Shown: positions 45,602 through 54,881 of the stretch, piece after piece
How positions within the stretch are numbered: position 1 is the first letter of the stretch
Layout: the number at the start of each line of letters is the position of its first letter
Source: Martelella mediterranea
GTDB lineage: Bacteria > Pseudomonadota > Alphaproteobacteria > Rhizobiales > Rhizobiaceae
Direction: 5' to 3'
Assembly: GCA_003001975.1 (NCBI GenBank)
Contig: PVUG01000006.1
Location: forward strand, 1 to 64,000
DNA: 64,000 nt
Program-made: the position numbers and the translations under genes
The notes under the pieces: generated by a model
Told to the model about the DNA's origin: nothing
Databases searched by the model: none
What the model saw: the letters and a program-made list of their open reading frames with translations, nothing else

Positions 45602-45749
45602 GTCATCCTCGTGCTTGACACGAGGATCCAGCGTCGTTTGTCGCAAACAATGAACGGCGCTGCTCCCAATATCATAACGGTCGGAACCAACTGCTCACGC
45701 TTGTCGTGCGGAGAGGTACATGGATCCTCGTGTCAAGCACGAGGATGAC
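45602..45749. repeat. Rhizobial palindromic intergenic element, inverted pair
   Basis: A 29-base arm at 45602-45630 (starting GTCATCCTCGTGCTTGACAC) is an exact reverse complement of 45721-45749. Each arm is itself palindromic (ATCCTCGTG and CACGAGGAT). A damaged third copy (TGGGTCAAGCATAAGAATGACAC) lies near 45822. This resembles the RIME-type repeats of rhizobial genomes and fills most of the 340-base space between graB and marR. Confidence 0.85.
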
Positions 45750-45872
45750 GCCGGAGAGGGCGGGAGGGCTGTGGCCAACTGAAGCGCCGGATTGATGGCC
45801 GATAGCTAACCTCGGACACCTGTGGGTCAAGCATAAGAATGACACCCGTGCAAAGAGAGCTTTGTCAGCCGC

Positions 45873-46334
45873 TCAGAGCTTCGAGATATTCCGGTTGATA
45901 TGGCGCAGCGTGCGTTTCAGCGCCTCCACGGTCTCGGGATCGAGACCGTCGACCGCCGTTTCCTCATACATCGCCGCCACGGGCATCAGCCGGTCGGCCA
46001 GATGAATGCCCTTTTCCGTCAGATTGATCTGCACGATCCTGCCATTCGTCACCGGGCGAACGCGGGAGACCAGACCGCGCCGGACAAGCTGCCCCACCAG
46101 GCGCGACAGCGTCGACACTTCCACGGAAACAAGCTCGGCAAGCTCGCTCAGCGTTTTCTCGCCCCGCTGCCGGAGCACCGCCAGAACGCGATACATCGAA
46201 AGCGTCACGTCGTGTTCGAGCAATTGGCTTGAGAAACGCTCTCCAAGTCTCACACCAACCCGATTGAGCAGATAGGGTATCGAATCGGTGAATTCATACG
46301 GCACTTCAAACATCTCCTTTGGCCGGGATGTCAC
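45873..46334 (-). CDS. MarR-family transcriptional regulator
   Basis: 153 residues from a GTG at 46334. A GTG at 46304, nine bases after AGGAG, is an alternative start. The winged helix spans LSMYRVLAVLRQRGEKTLSELAELVSVEVSTLSRLVGQLVRRGLVSRVR. VTNGRIVQINLTEKG is the wing. It is flanked by dimerisation helices. It faces the gra operon tail to tail, and a copy of the operator motif found before the TRAP and hydroxylase genes lies 63 bases upstream of its own start. It is therefore probably the repressor of the gamma-resorcylate genes and of itself, released by the aromatic substrate (inferred). A MarR-type regulator also controls the Rhizobium gra genes, as I recall. Confidence 0.9.
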   Translation of the reverse strand: MTSRPKEMFEVPYEFTDSIPYLLNRVGVRLGERFSSQLLEHDVTLSMYRVLAVLRQRGEKTLSELAELVSVEVSTLSRLVGQLVRRGLVSRVRPVTNGRIVQINLTEKGIHLADRLMPVAAMYEETAVDGLDPETVEALKRTLRHINRNISKL

Positions 46335-46396
46335 TCATCGGACACATGCCAGGCTCCCCCAATTTCCAAAGACTGTTTTAGTCGCTTATGCAATTT

Positions 46397-46408
46397 TTGT
46401 AAATGCAA
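46397..46408. promoter_or_regulatory. Candidate MarR operator 3 (TTGTAAATGCAA)
   Basis: Third copy of the TTGYAAATRCAA pattern, upstream of marR, in an AT-rich stretch. It suggests autoregulation. Confidence 0.6.
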
Positions 46409-46528
46409 CAATTAGTCTACGGGGATACATGAGCATAAGAATTTCATGCCGGCGTCCTGAAAGCTGAAAGGGGGCAGATCAGTCGTCAGCGACGAGGCCG
46501 GAGGCCGGCCCCGTCTGGATGTTTTGGC

Positions 46529-47416
46529 TTAGTCCTGACCGATTTCGAAATCGGCGAGAAGCTCAAGTGCCTTGACCATGCCGGAATGATCCCAGCCACT
46601 GCCGCCATGCGCCGCGCAGGCGTTGAACAGTTCCTGGCAGGTTGCCGTATTCGGCAGCGAAAGCCCCATCTGGCGGCCGGCGGTGAGCGCAAGGTTGAGG
46701 TCTTTCTGGTGCAGGTTGATGCGGAAGCCGGGATCGAATGTCCGCTTGATCATCCGTTCGCCATGCAGTTCCAGGATTTTCGACGAAGCGAAGCCGCCGG
46801 AAATCGCCTGGCGGACGCGCTCCGGATCAACGCCGGCGCGTGCTGCAAACAGAAGCGCCTCGCCGACGGCCTCGATATTCATGGCAACAATCATCTGGTT
46901 GGCGACCTTGGCGGTCTGCCCGGCGCCGACCGCGCCCACCAGTGTCACGTTCTTGCCCATGATTTCGAAAAGCGGTTTGACCTTTTCGAAGACCTCGTCT
47001 TTCGCGCCGACCATGATGGACAGCGTGCCGTCGCGCGCGCCGACCTCGCCGCCGGAAACCGGTGCGTCAACATATTCGCAGCCAAGCGCCGCGATCTTTT
47101 CCGCATATTCCTTGGTTTCGACGGGCGAAATCGAGCTCATGTCGATGACGATCTTGCCGGCGCTCAGGCCTTCTGCTGCACCGTTTTCGCCGAAAAGCAC
47201 CGCGCCGACATCGGGCGTGTCGGGAACGATGGAAATGAAGACTTCGCATTTCTCCGCCACCTCTTTTGACGAGGCGCAGGCGGTGATGCCTTTTGCGGCA
47301 AGGTTGTCTGCAAGCTGTTTGCGATCATAGGCGAAAAGTTCATGCCCTGCGTCTGCAAGCCGTCCGGCCATCTGGGTTCCCATGATCCCGAGACCGACAA
47401 AACCGATTTTCGTCAT
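46529..47416 (-). CDS. garR: Tartronate semialdehyde reductase (GarR/GlxR type)
   Basis: 295 residues of the beta-hydroxyacid dehydrogenase family. The NAD-binding start is KIGFVGLGIMGTQMAGRLAD, the substrate loop is DAPVSGGEVGARDGTLSIMV, and the catalytic Lys is in GAGQTAKVANQMIVAMN. Length and motifs match 2-hydroxy-3-oxopropionate reductases. It would reduce tartronate semialdehyde to D-glycerate. The preceding gene encodes the aldolase that makes tartronate semialdehyde, 41 bases upstream, which supports the GarR call over 3-hydroxyisobutyrate dehydrogenase. GGGAG ribosome site. Confidence 0.88.
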   Translation of the reverse strand: MTKIGFVGLGIMGTQMAGRLADAGHELFAYDRKQLADNLAAKGITACASSKEVAEKCEVFISIVPDTPDVGAVLFGENGAAEGLSAGKIVIDMSSISPVETKEYAEKIAALGCEYVDAPVSGGEVGARDGTLSIMVGAKDEVFEKVKPLFEIMGKNVTLVGAVGAGQTAKVANQMIVAMNIEAVGEALLFAARAGVDPERVRQAISGGFASSKILELHGERMIKRTFDPGFRINLHQKDLNLALTAGRQMGLSLPNTATCQELFNACAAHGGSGWDHSGMVKALELLADFEIGQD

Positions 47417-47457
47417 CGCTTATCTCCCTTTAAGTATCGTGTGGATGTCGGCAGGCT

Positions 47458-48249
47458 TTACGCCTGCGAAGATATGAATTTGTCGCAGAGCGCCTGGGTG
47501 GCGTTGCGGAAGACGCCGAGGTCGGAACCGACGGCGACAAGGTTTGCGCCCATTTCCAGATAGCGGCGCGCATCGGCCTCTAACGGTGCCAGAATGCCAG
47601 CCGTCTTGCCGTGGCTTTCGGCGACCGAGAACACATGGCGGATGGCTTTCTGGACATCGGGTTGTGAGGGATTGCCGAGATGGCCGAAGCCCGCGGCGAG
47701 ATCGGAGGGGCCGACGAACAACCCGTCAACGCCATCGACTGCGGCGATTTCGTCCGCCGCTTCAACGGCCTGAGGGCTTTCGATCTGCACGAGAACCGTG
47801 ATGTTCTCGTTGACCAGCTTCATGTAGTCGGGAACCGTCCCGTAATGGTTCGAGCGTTGCGACACCGAAACGCCACGCACGCCCTCAGGCGGATAGCGGG
47901 TGGCGGCGACCGCCGCTTTTGCTTCAGCCGCCGACTGCACGAACGGGATGAGGAAATTATAAAAACCACTGTCGAGCAGTCGTTTGATAATGACTGTGTC
48001 GTTCCATTGCGGGCGCACGACAGGCGCCGAGGCACTGTCTTTCAGCGCCATGAGCTGCGGTATCAGGCTCAGGACATCATTTGGCGCGTGCTCGCTGTCG
48101 AGAAGCAGCCAGTCAAAACCGGCGCATCCCAGGACCTCCGCTGTAATCGGGCTTGCAAGCGCCGACCAACAGCCGATCTGTACCTTACGCTTCAGTATGT
48201 TTTGGCGGAACTGGTTCGGAATGCCCCGATAGGGTGTGACGTCCGACAT
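47458..48249 (-). CDS. garL: 2-dehydro-3-deoxyglucarate aldolase (GarL/HpcH type)
   Basis: 263 residues from the ATG at 48249 ([16 protein letters not shown]), with AAGGAAAAGG upstream; the open frame runs on to 48375 without a good site. HpcH/HpaI class II aldolase with [61 protein letters not shown] with the metal-binding Glu, and [15 protein letters not shown] with the metal-binding Asp. It splits 5-keto-4-deoxy-D-glucarate into pyruvate and tartronate semialdehyde. The operon context with a GarR and an acid-sugar dehydratase supports this substrate. Confidence 0.88.
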   Translation of the reverse strand: MSDVTPYRGIPNQFRQNILKRKVQIGCWSALASPITAEVLGCAGFDWLLLDSEHAPNDVLSLIPQLMALKDSASAPVVRPQWNDTVIIKRLLDSGFYNFLIPFVQSAAEAKAAVAATRYPPEGVRGVSVSQRSNHYGTVPDYMKLVNENITVLVQIESPQAVEAADEIAAVDGVDGLFVGPSDLAAGFGHLGNPSQPDVQKAIRHVFSVAESHGKTAGILAPLEADARRYLEMGANLVAVGSDLGVFRNATQALCDKFISSQA

Positions 48250-48358
48250 GGCTGGTCCTTTTCCTTCCAATGTGGCAGGCAGCAAGGTGTCGCCGCTGCC
48301 GCTGTGATGATGTGTGGCGGCGGCGGCATTGTCGCGCCGCCCGGCCTGAGCCCCTGTT

Positions 48359-49108
48359 CTACATCGCATGCTCATAGGCCAGGCTTGCGCCGATCAGTTC
48401 GCGGGCGTAGGGGTCTGTGGCCTGATTGCCCAATATGGCTTCGCGCGGCAGAACCTCCGTGATGCGGCCGGCCTGCATCACGGCAAAGCGATCACACATA
48501 TGGTCGATGACGGCGAGGTCGTGACTGACCATCAGATAGGTGAAGCCTTTTTCCTCGCGCAGACGCACCAGCAGGTTGATGATTTCCGCCTGTACCGAAA
48601 CATCGAGCGCGGATGTCGGTTCATCCAGCAGCAGGACGTCCGGTTCCAGGATCAGCGCCCGGGCAATGGCGACACGCTGGCGCTGTCCGCCGGAAAGCTG
48701 ATGCGGGTAGCGATCCAGAAAACCTGCCGGCAGGCCGACTTCGACAAGTGCGCGCTCCATGCGTTCCTCGCGGTCGGCGATGCCGTGGATTTTCAGAGGC
48801 TCGCTCAAAACGGTGCGGATGGAATGGCGCGGGTGCAGCGAGCCATAGGGGTCCTGAAACACCATCTGCATGGTGCGGCAGCGTTCTTCCAGCGTCATCT
48901 CGTTGACGGACCGGTCGCCGAATTTGATCTCGCCCTTCCAGTTGTCGAAGAGCAGCGAGGCGCAGCGCAAAACCGTGGACTTTCCCGATCCGCTTTCGCC
49001 CACCAGACCGAAGCATTCGCCTTTCTCGACCGAGAAGTCGACATCGTTGAGCACTTTTATGGCGCCGAAGCTGATGGACAGCTTTTCCACACTGACCGAT
49101 TTCATCAT
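48359..49108 (-). CDS. ABC importer ATPase (Dpp/Opp family, OppF/DppF-like)
   Basis: 249 residues. [20 protein letters not shown] (Walker A), [20 protein letters not shown] (signature), [18 protein letters not shown] (Walker B) and a switch His in [14 protein letters not shown] are all intact. It starts ATGATG with AAGGAG upstream and overlaps the preceding ATPase gene by four bases. In this family two different ATPases pair. Although called peptide transporters, members also import sugars and sugar acids, which the surrounding aldarate genes suggest here. Confidence 0.92.
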   Translation of the reverse strand: MMKSVSVEKLSISFGAIKVLNDVDFSVEKGECFGLVGESGSGKSTVLRCASLLFDNWKGEIKFGDRSVNEMTLEERCRTMQMVFQDPYGSLHPRHSIRTVLSEPLKIHGIADREERMERALVEVGLPAGFLDRYPHQLSGGQRQRVAIARALILEPDVLLLDEPTSALDVSVQAEIINLLVRLREEKGFTYLMVSHDLAVIDHMCDRFAVMQAGRITEVLPREAILGNQATDPYARELIGASLAYEHAM

Positions 49109-49950
49109 ATCGCTCCTTCGGGATTTTCCCAGGATTGCTGGCGCTGAAGAACAGGCAATGGCGTGCGCGGGCCGCCGATATGCGGCTGGGCGGCAAGGAG
49201 GCCGCGCGTATAGGGATGTTCGGCATGGTCGAGCTCGCTGGCAGCGCGTGCTTCAACAACCTGGCCCGCATACATGATCAGCACCCGGTCGCAGAAATTG
49301 CGGACGAGGTTGAGGTCGTGCGAGATCATGATCAGACCGATGCCTTTTTCGCGCACGAGATCGTCGAGGATCTTCAGCACCTGCAGTCTTACCGTGACAT
49401 CAAGCGCGGAGGTGGGCTCGTCGGCGATCACCAGATCGGGGTTGGTCAGCAGCATCATGGCGATCATGATGCGCTGGCCCATGCCGCCGGAAACCTCGTG
49501 CGGATAGAGATCGTAAACCCGTTCCGGGTCGCGGATCTGCACGGCTTCCAGCATGTCGATGGCGCGCTTTCTGGCCTCCGCACGGGAGCATTTGAGGTGT
49601 GTCTGGTAGGCTTCGGCAACCTGCGCGCCGCAGCGCTGGATCGGGTTCAGCGAGAATTTCGGGTCCTGAAGGATCATCGACATGCGTGCGCCGCGGATCT
49701 TCAGCATATCCCGCTCGCTGGCCTTCATCAGGTCGATATCCGCAAAGCGCATCGACTGCGCCGTGATATCGGCTGTTGGCAGCAGTTTCAGCAGGGCCCT
49801 GCCGACGGTTGATTTTCCCGATCCGCTTTCGCCGACAATGCCGAGCCGTTCGCGCCCGAGGGTGAAGCTGACATTGCGCACGGCAGGTGCGGGCGTACCG
49901 CGGTAGTGGATCGACAGATCCCGGACATCAAGGATGGGGTGTTCGGACAT
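49105..49950 (-). CDS. ABC importer ATPase (Dpp/Opp family, OppD/DppD-like)
   Basis: 281 residues with [57 protein letters not shown] and [18 protein letters not shown]. The C-terminal oligopeptide-transporter extension ([12 protein letters not shown]) is present, although it lacks the usual Cys cluster. It pairs with the next ATPase encoded downstream. GAGGTAAGG lies before the ATG. Confidence 0.92.
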   Translation of the reverse strand: MSEHPILDVRDLSIHYRGTPAPAVRNVSFTLGRERLGIVGESGSGKSTVGRALLKLLPTADITAQSMRFADIDLMKASERDMLKIRGARMSMILQDPKFSLNPIQRCGAQVAEAYQTHLKCSRAEARKRAIDMLEAVQIRDPERVYDLYPHEVSGGMGQRIMIAMMLLTNPDLVIADEPTSALDVTVRLQVLKILDDLVREKGIGLIMISHDLNLVRNFCDRVLIMYAGQVVEARAASELDHAEHPYTRGLLAAQPHIGGPRTPLPVLQRQQSWENPEGAI

Positions 49951-49954
49951 GTCC

Positions 49955-50857
49955 TTACCTCCGGTTCATCTGTTTGGGATCGAGCGCGTCACGCAAGCCG
50001 TCGCCTAAAAGGTTGAAGGCGAGACTGACGCAGAGAATGGCGATGCCCGGAAATGTCACTAGCCACCAGCTGTCGATCATATACCGGCGTCCGGTGGCGA
50101 TCATCGCGCCCCATTCCGGCAATGGCGGCTGCGCACCAAGCCCGAGGAAGCCGAGACCGGCGGCCGTCAGGATGACGGTGGCCATGTTCAGCGTCAGGCG
50201 GATGACGACGGATGGCAGGCACATGGGCACGATCGAGCGCCAAATGATGCGCGCCGAGGAGGCACCCTGCAACCGCGCTGCCGAGATATAGTCGGCACGG
50301 CGGAAGGTCAGCGTTTCCGCGCGCGCAAGGCGGGCAATCGGCGGCCATGCCGTCAGCGAAATCGCGATGATGGCGTTGTTGAGGCTCGGGCCCAGGGCGG
50401 CAACGAAGGCCAGCGAAAGGATCAGGGACGGGAAGGACAGGAAGATATCCGTCAGCCGCATCAGGGCGTTGTCGATCCGTCCGCCGAAATATCCGGCAAC
50501 GGTGCCGATGAAAAGGCCGATCGGCCCGACGACGATGGTCACCAGAAAGATGATCCTGAGCGTGATCCGCGAGCCATAGAGAAGACGGCTGTAGATATCG
50601 CGTCCCAGCTCATCCGTGCCGAAAAAGTGTTCGGCGCTCGGCGGCTGAAGCGTTGCCTGCAGGTTCTGGACATAAGGATCGCTGGTCGCCAGAAGCGGCG
50701 CAAACAATGCGCACAAGAGCAGTATGGCCAGCACGAGAAGGCCGAATGCGGAGGTCGGAGACTTCACCAGGAACACGAGAATGTTCTTCAGCGTTCCCAG
50801 CGATTGCAGCGGCACGGCGCTTTTCTTTGCGGCAAGCGGTTTGGTGATATCGGACAT
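49955..50857 (-). CDS. ABC importer permease (DppC-like)
   Basis: 300 residues with an N-terminal helix, the DppC-type start STSDPYVQNLQATLQPPSAE and HFFGTDELGRDIYSRLLYGS. About five further helices follow, with an EAA loop near RAADYISAARLQGASSARIIWRSI-type sequence. It is one half of the membrane channel; the partner is the DppB-like protein encoded two bases upstream. Confidence 0.92.
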   Translation of the reverse strand: MSDITKPLAAKKSAVPLQSLGTLKNILVFLVKSPTSAFGLLVLAILLLCALFAPLLATSDPYVQNLQATLQPPSAEHFFGTDELGRDIYSRLLYGSRITLRIIFLVTIVVGPIGLFIGTVAGYFGGRIDNALMRLTDIFLSFPSLILSLAFVAALGPSLNNAIIAISLTAWPPIARLARAETLTFRRADYISAARLQGASSARIIWRSIVPMCLPSVVIRLTLNMATVILTAAGLGFLGLGAQPPLPEWGAMIATGRRYMIDSWWLVTFPGIAILCVSLAFNLLGDGLRDALDPKQMNRR

Positions 50858-50859
50858 GG

Positions 50860-51882
50860 TCAGCGTGTCCTTGGGTCAAATACGCGATAGAGAACATCGG
50901 ACAGGATGTTGAGGCAGATGAAGATCAGCCCGACGAGGAGAACGCAGGTCATCACCGCGTTCATGTCTCCGATACGCAGGTTTGATGTGAGGTACTGGCC
51001 AAATCCCGGCCAGGCGAAAACGGTTTCGATCAGAACGGCGCCCTCGAGCAGCGCGCCATAGGCGAGCGCCACGATGGTGACGAGCTGAACGCGGATATTG
51101 ATGAAGACGTGCAGCCAGATCGTCTGTCGCTGGCTCAATCCCTTCACCCGCGCCGTGGTCACATACTCCTGATTGATCTGGTCGAGCATGAAGGAACGGG
51201 TCATGCGGGTGATATAGGCGGCGGAAGAATAGCCGAGCAGCGAAGCGGGGAGTATGATGTGGTGGATCGCGCTTCTGAAAACCTCCCAGTCGCCGGCAAG
51301 CGCGCTGTCGATGAGAAGGAAATTCGTGCGTTCCGGCACCATGCCGATATAGAACTGGCTCATTCTGCCGGAGCCGCCGACCCAGCCGAGATTGGCGTAG
51401 AATATCAGCAGGCCGATCATGCCGGTCCAGAAGATCGGCATGGAATGCCCGAGCAGGCTGAAAACGCGGATTGCGTGATCGGGCCAGCGATCCTTCTTGA
51501 CAGCCGCCAGAACACCCAGCGGAATGCCAAGCCCGGCGCCGACGAGAATGGCGAAGGTCGCCAGTTCTATCGTGGCGGGAAGAACGTGCAGGATATCCTG
51601 GATAACGGGCTGGCCGGTGCGAATGGACGTCCCGAAATCGCCGGTGAACACATCGCGGATATAGAAGAAGAACTGCTGCCACATCGGCCTGTCGAGACCG
51701 AGCTGATGGTAGACGTTTTCATAGACTTCCTTGGTGGCATCCTCGCCGACAATGGCGCGAACCGGGTCGACTGGCATGACGCGGCCGATCACGAAAGTCA
51801 GAACCAGCAAACCGAAGAGCGTGACAAGGATAGACCCGACCCGTTCCACCAGGCCGCCGGCGCGACCTGACTCATTTTGCAT
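50860..51882 (-). CDS. ABC importer permease (DppB-like)
   Basis: 340 residues from the ATG at 51882, which has GGGAGGAG five bases before it; the open frame extends to 51936 without one. Family features: RVMPVDPVRAIVGEDAT, FFYIRDVFTGDFGTSIRTGQ, PATIELATFAILVGAGLGIPLGV, and the loop VTTARVKGLSQRQTIWLHVFIN. First permease of the operon. A hairpin separates it from the binding-protein gene. Confidence 0.92.
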   Translation of the reverse strand: MQNESGRAGGLVERVGSILVTLFGLLVLTFVIGRVMPVDPVRAIVGEDATKEVYENVYHQLGLDRPMWQQFFFYIRDVFTGDFGTSIRTGQPVIQDILHVLPATIELATFAILVGAGLGIPLGVLAAVKKDRWPDHAIRVFSLLGHSMPIFWTGMIGLLIFYANLGWVGGSGRMSQFYIGMVPERTNFLLIDSALAGDWEVFRSAIHHIILPASLLGYSSAAYITRMTRSFMLDQINQEYVTTARVKGLSQRQTIWLHVFINIRVQLVTIVALAYGALLEGAVLIETVFAWPGFGQYLTSNLRIGDMNAVMTCVLLVGLIFICLNILSDVLYRVFDPRTR

Positions 51883-51948
51883 GTCAACTCCTCCCAGAGT
51901 TTTGAAAGAACGCCCGTTTGGGCGGTTCTGTGTCACATGTTGGTTAAT

Positions 51949-51959
51949 CTGTTATACAG
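51949..51959. promoter_or_regulatory. Candidate GntR-type site CTGTTATACAG
   Basis: A near-palindrome (CTGTTATACAG versus CTGTATAACAG) in the 180-base gap between the binding-protein and permease genes. It resembles the TATTACA half-sites upstream of the divergent FadR-type regulator gene. It may be an internal promoter operator. Weak. Confidence 0.35.
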
Positions 51960-52012
51960 AATACCTGTGCCAATAACAGATTCCATGCCCGTCATTGCCT
52001 GAACCGGCATCT

Positions 52013-52043
52013 GCAGGCGCGGAAATCAAATGTCCGCGCCTGC
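52013..52043 (-). terminator. Stem-loop between the binding-protein and permease genes
   Basis: GCAGGCGCGGA and TCCGCGCCTGC form a perfect 11-base stem with a 9-base loop. In the direction of the operon (minus) no T-run follows, so it is probably an mRNA-stabilising element that raises the amount of binding protein. On the plus strand it is followed by TTTTT and could stop antisense transcription. Confidence 0.7.
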
Positions 52044-52064
52044 TTTTTGAAGGCGTCTCGAGGC

Positions 52065-53657
52065 TCAGCGGTTCTTCACCACATCCTCAAATCTGGACAC
52101 CCAGGGATCGATGATGAGGCCGTCGACATCATTCTGGTAAGCCGCCGTGACCACGCGTTCGGAGAACGGCTGGATGGACGTCACCTTTTCGTCGATCAGG
52201 CGCTGGATATCCTCATACATGGCGACCTGCTTTTCCTGATCGCGTTCAACCAGCGCGGCCTCGATCATCGCATTCAACTCATCGTCCTGATAGCTGGTGC
52301 GCCAGCCCTGATAATTCGTCAGCCCGGCTTCCTGGCTGTTGTCAGGATTGTAGATCAGGGCGCGCAGATTGGAGTCGGGGTGGGGCTGCTGGCCGCCGCC
52401 GCCGCGTCCGACCAGAAGAGCAAACTCCCGTTCCCGCATCGCGCCGTAGATCTGGCCGCCGTCACCGGTAATGATTTCGGCGTTGATGCCGGCCTGTGCG
52501 AGCGTGCCCTGAATGGCTGTTGCGCTGTCGAGAAACTGCTGGGCCGAAATCACCCGGATCGAGGTGTCGAAACCATCCGGATAACCGGCCTCTGCCAGCA
52601 GCTCCTTGGCCTTTTCGATGTTCAGCTCATAGCCCGGATCGGGCAGGGCGCCGAACGCCGAGGTGTTGACGGGCCGCTGCCGTTCGACGCCGAAATACGG
52701 CATGATCGCGCCATTGATGCCCTTGTAATCGATCAGATAACGAAGCGCTTCACGCACTTTCTGATTGCCGAAATGCTCGTCCTTCATCGATACGGCCAGA
52801 TAATAGAAACCGGCGCTGGGTTCGGTCTCGACGGTCAGGCTTTCTTCTTCCGAAAGGGCCTTGAGGTCGGAGGCCGACAGGGAGAAACCGACGTCGAAAT
52901 CACCCTGTTCGAGCCCCAGGCGCTGGGTCTGCGATTCAGGCAGGTGACGCATCAGCACACGCGCCATTTGCGGTGCGTCGCCCCAGAATTCGTCGTTGCG
53001 GGTCAGGATCACATATTCATTGGCCCGCCACTGGCCGAGGGTGAAGGCGCCCGAACCCGCCGAATTGTTGGTCAGCCAGGCGCGGCCCATGTCACCGTCT
53101 TTTTCGTTTTCCTGTACCAGCTTGGAATCCAGGATCGAGCCGACCCCGGCCTGCGCCAGATACATGAGGATCAGCTTGGGGTCGTCCTTTTGCGGCAGGT
53201 TGAGCGTAAACGTCAGGTCGTCTTCAACGACAAATTCCTTGTCCACGTTTTCTGCGGTGAACCCGCGGCTCTTCAGGCCCGAAGATTGCGCCAGATTGAG
53301 CTTGAGATTGCGGTCAAAGCTGAATTTGACGTCATGTGCCGTCAGCGGATTGCCCGAGGCGAAGACAACGTCCGGCTTCAGATGGAAGGTGACCGACATG
53401 TTGTCGTCGGCAATGTCCCAGCTTTCGGCGAGACGCGGTTCCAGCGCCTTGGTCTTGGGGTCGAGCTCGACCAGCGCATCATAAAAATTGTTGAGGATCT
53501 GCACGGCCTCGCCGCCGGTGATCGCCGCCGGGTCCATGGTCAACACATTGGTCATGTTGAAGGCCGCGATCAGCTGATTGTCCGGCGTTTCGGCAAATGC
53601 CGGAGCGGATGTTGCAAGAAGCACTGCCAGTGCAGTGCCTGTCAGAAGATGTCTCAT
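52065..53657 (-). CDS. ABC importer substrate-binding protein (DppA/OppA family)
   Basis: 530 residues from the ATG at 53657 (GGGAGG four bases upstream; a TTG at 53669 is unlikely). The signal peptide is LTGTALAVLLATSAPAFA. SBP family 5 landmarks are LAESWDIADDNMSVTFHLKPDVVFASGNPLTAHDVKFSFDR, with GSGAFTLGQW, YFGVERQRPVNTSAFG and ELLAEAGYPDG further on. It binds the substrate in the periplasm. The operon joins it to an acid-sugar dehydratase upstream and GarL/GarR downstream. An aldarate (for example glucarate or galactarate), not a peptide, is therefore the likely ligand (inferred). Confidence 0.92.
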   Translation of the reverse strand: MRHLLTGTALAVLLATSAPAFAETPDNQLIAAFNMTNVLTMDPAAITGGEAVQILNNFYDALVELDPKTKALEPRLAESWDIADDNMSVTFHLKPDVVFASGNPLTAHDVKFSFDRNLKLNLAQSSGLKSRGFTAENVDKEFVVEDDLTFTLNLPQKDDPKLILMYLAQAGVGSILDSKLVQENEKDGDMGRAWLTNNSAGSGAFTLGQWRANEYVILTRNDEFWGDAPQMARVLMRHLPESQTQRLGLEQGDFDVGFSLSASDLKALSEEESLTVETEPSAGFYYLAVSMKDEHFGNQKVREALRYLIDYKGINGAIMPYFGVERQRPVNTSAFGALPDPGYELNIEKAKELLAEAGYPDGFDTSIRVISAQQFLDSATAIQGTLAQAGINAEIITGDGGQIYGAMREREFALLVGRGGGGQQPHPDSNLRALIYNPDNSQEAGLTNYQGWRTSYQDDELNAMIEAALVERDQEKQVAMYEDIQRLIDEKVTSIQPFSERVVTAAYQNDVDGLIIDPWVSRFEDVVKNR

Positions 53658-53732
53658 GTCTCCTCCCAAAGGTTCTTTGACATCGTTGCTGGTGTCCGGC
53701 CTGTCATTCAGGCCGGGGCAAAGGCGCGCCGT

Positions 53733-54881
53733 TTACGACACGCGGTTGTTTTCGATCAGTTCGAAATTGATATCCTCGCCAAGGCCCGGGCGATCCGGCA
53801 CGTGAACGTAGCCGTCCGCATCCATCGGGTCGGAAAGCGAATTGAGGTAGTCGAAGCCGTCGTCATATTCGAGGAAGGGGTGCAGTAGGCCGCGCTCATA
53901 CCATTTGCAGGCCTTGGTCGCGGCAACCACATGCAGGTTCATCGCGGTATTGCCATGCACTTCGCAGGTCATGCCGAAGCTTTCCGCCAGGTGCATGGTC
54001 TTGAGCGCCGGCGTGATGCCGCCGACATCGTTGACGCCTGTGCGGAGAATATCGCAGGCCCCGGACGTGATCCATTCGGCGCGGTGCCAGTGCTTGCCGG
54101 CAGCGCTTTCCGGGCCGACGACGGGTATGTCGAGATTTTCTGAAAGCCAGCGATAGGATGACATCGACTGTTCATCCATCGGTTCCTCGATCCACGCGAA
54201 ACCCAGCTTTTCCAGCCCGCGCCCGAGTTCCAGCGCCTCGACCCGCGAATACCAGTGAAAGGCATCGATCATCAACTCGATATCCGGCCCGACGGCCTCC
54301 CTGACGGCAGCACACGCCTTCAGGTCCATCTTCACATCCGGTGCCCAGCTGACGGGCGGCATCCATGTGTGCAGCTTGATGCCCTTGTAGCCGCGTGCCA
54401 CCAGTTTTTCGGCAAAACGGCCATAATCCTCCGGCGTGGAGAGGCCGCCTTCCAGCTCATCGCCGCACATGATCGAACCATAGGCCAGAACCTTGTCGCG
54501 ATAGCCGCCGATCAACTTGTAGACAGGTTGGTTCGAGGCCCGGCCGGCGAGATCCCACAGCGCGCAGTCGACGGCTGCCAGCGTCCGGTCCGTCAGCTGT
54601 GCCGCTGAGCCGCGCTGCCAGTGTGCCAGTTCCTGCCAGAGACGTTCGCGGTCGCGATAGTCCTGACCAATCAGGACTTTGCGAACGAATTTGTCGAGAA
54701 CGTGCGGGCGTACCACTTCGGGCGGGCAGAAGGTGTATCCCTTGTCTCCGTCTTCCGTGGTGATGGTGAGCATGGCCTGCTGGACGTCGTGCTCCGGACC
54801 GGGATGGCCGTGTCCGGCGCTGTCGCTGTGCCGCCGCGTCTTGTGCCTGAAGGTGCAGGCCGAGACATCCGAAATAAGCAA
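53733..54881 (-). CDS. Enolase-superfamily (mandelate racemase-like) acid-sugar dehydratase
   Basis: 382 residues with a TTG start at 54881 (GGAGG 10 bases upstream). Capping domain first, then the barrel. GIKLHTW is the strand-2 motif, reading K-x-H. The Mg2+ ligands are Asp in ELMIDAFHWYS, Glu in AWIEEPMDE and Glu in VVGPESAAGK. The His-Asp dyad is in RTGVNDVGG and TCEVHGNTAMNLH. This is the layout of aldarate or aldonate dehydratases. GarL and GarR equivalents in the same operon suggest the product is 5-keto-4-deoxy-glucarate, so the substrate is probably glucarate, galactarate or a close isomer (inferred, exact sugar unknown). First gene of the operon. Confidence 0.85.
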   Translation of the reverse strand: MLISDVSACTFRHKTRRHSDSAGHGHPGPEHDVQQAMLTITTEDGDKGYTFCPPEVVRPHVLDKFVRKVLIGQDYRDRERLWQELAHWQRGSAAQLTDRTLAAVDCALWDLAGRASNQPVYKLIGGYRDKVLAYGSIMCGDELEGGLSTPEDYGRFAEKLVARGYKGIKLHTWMPPVSWAPDVKMDLKACAAVREAVGPDIELMIDAFHWYSRVEALELGRGLEKLGFAWIEEPMDEQSMSSYRWLSENLDIPVVGPESAAGKHWHRAEWITSGACDILRTGVNDVGGITPALKTMHLAESFGMTCEVHGNTAMNLHVVAATKACKWYERGLLHPFLEYDDGFDYLNSLSDPMDADGYVHVPDRPGLGEDINFELIENNRVS

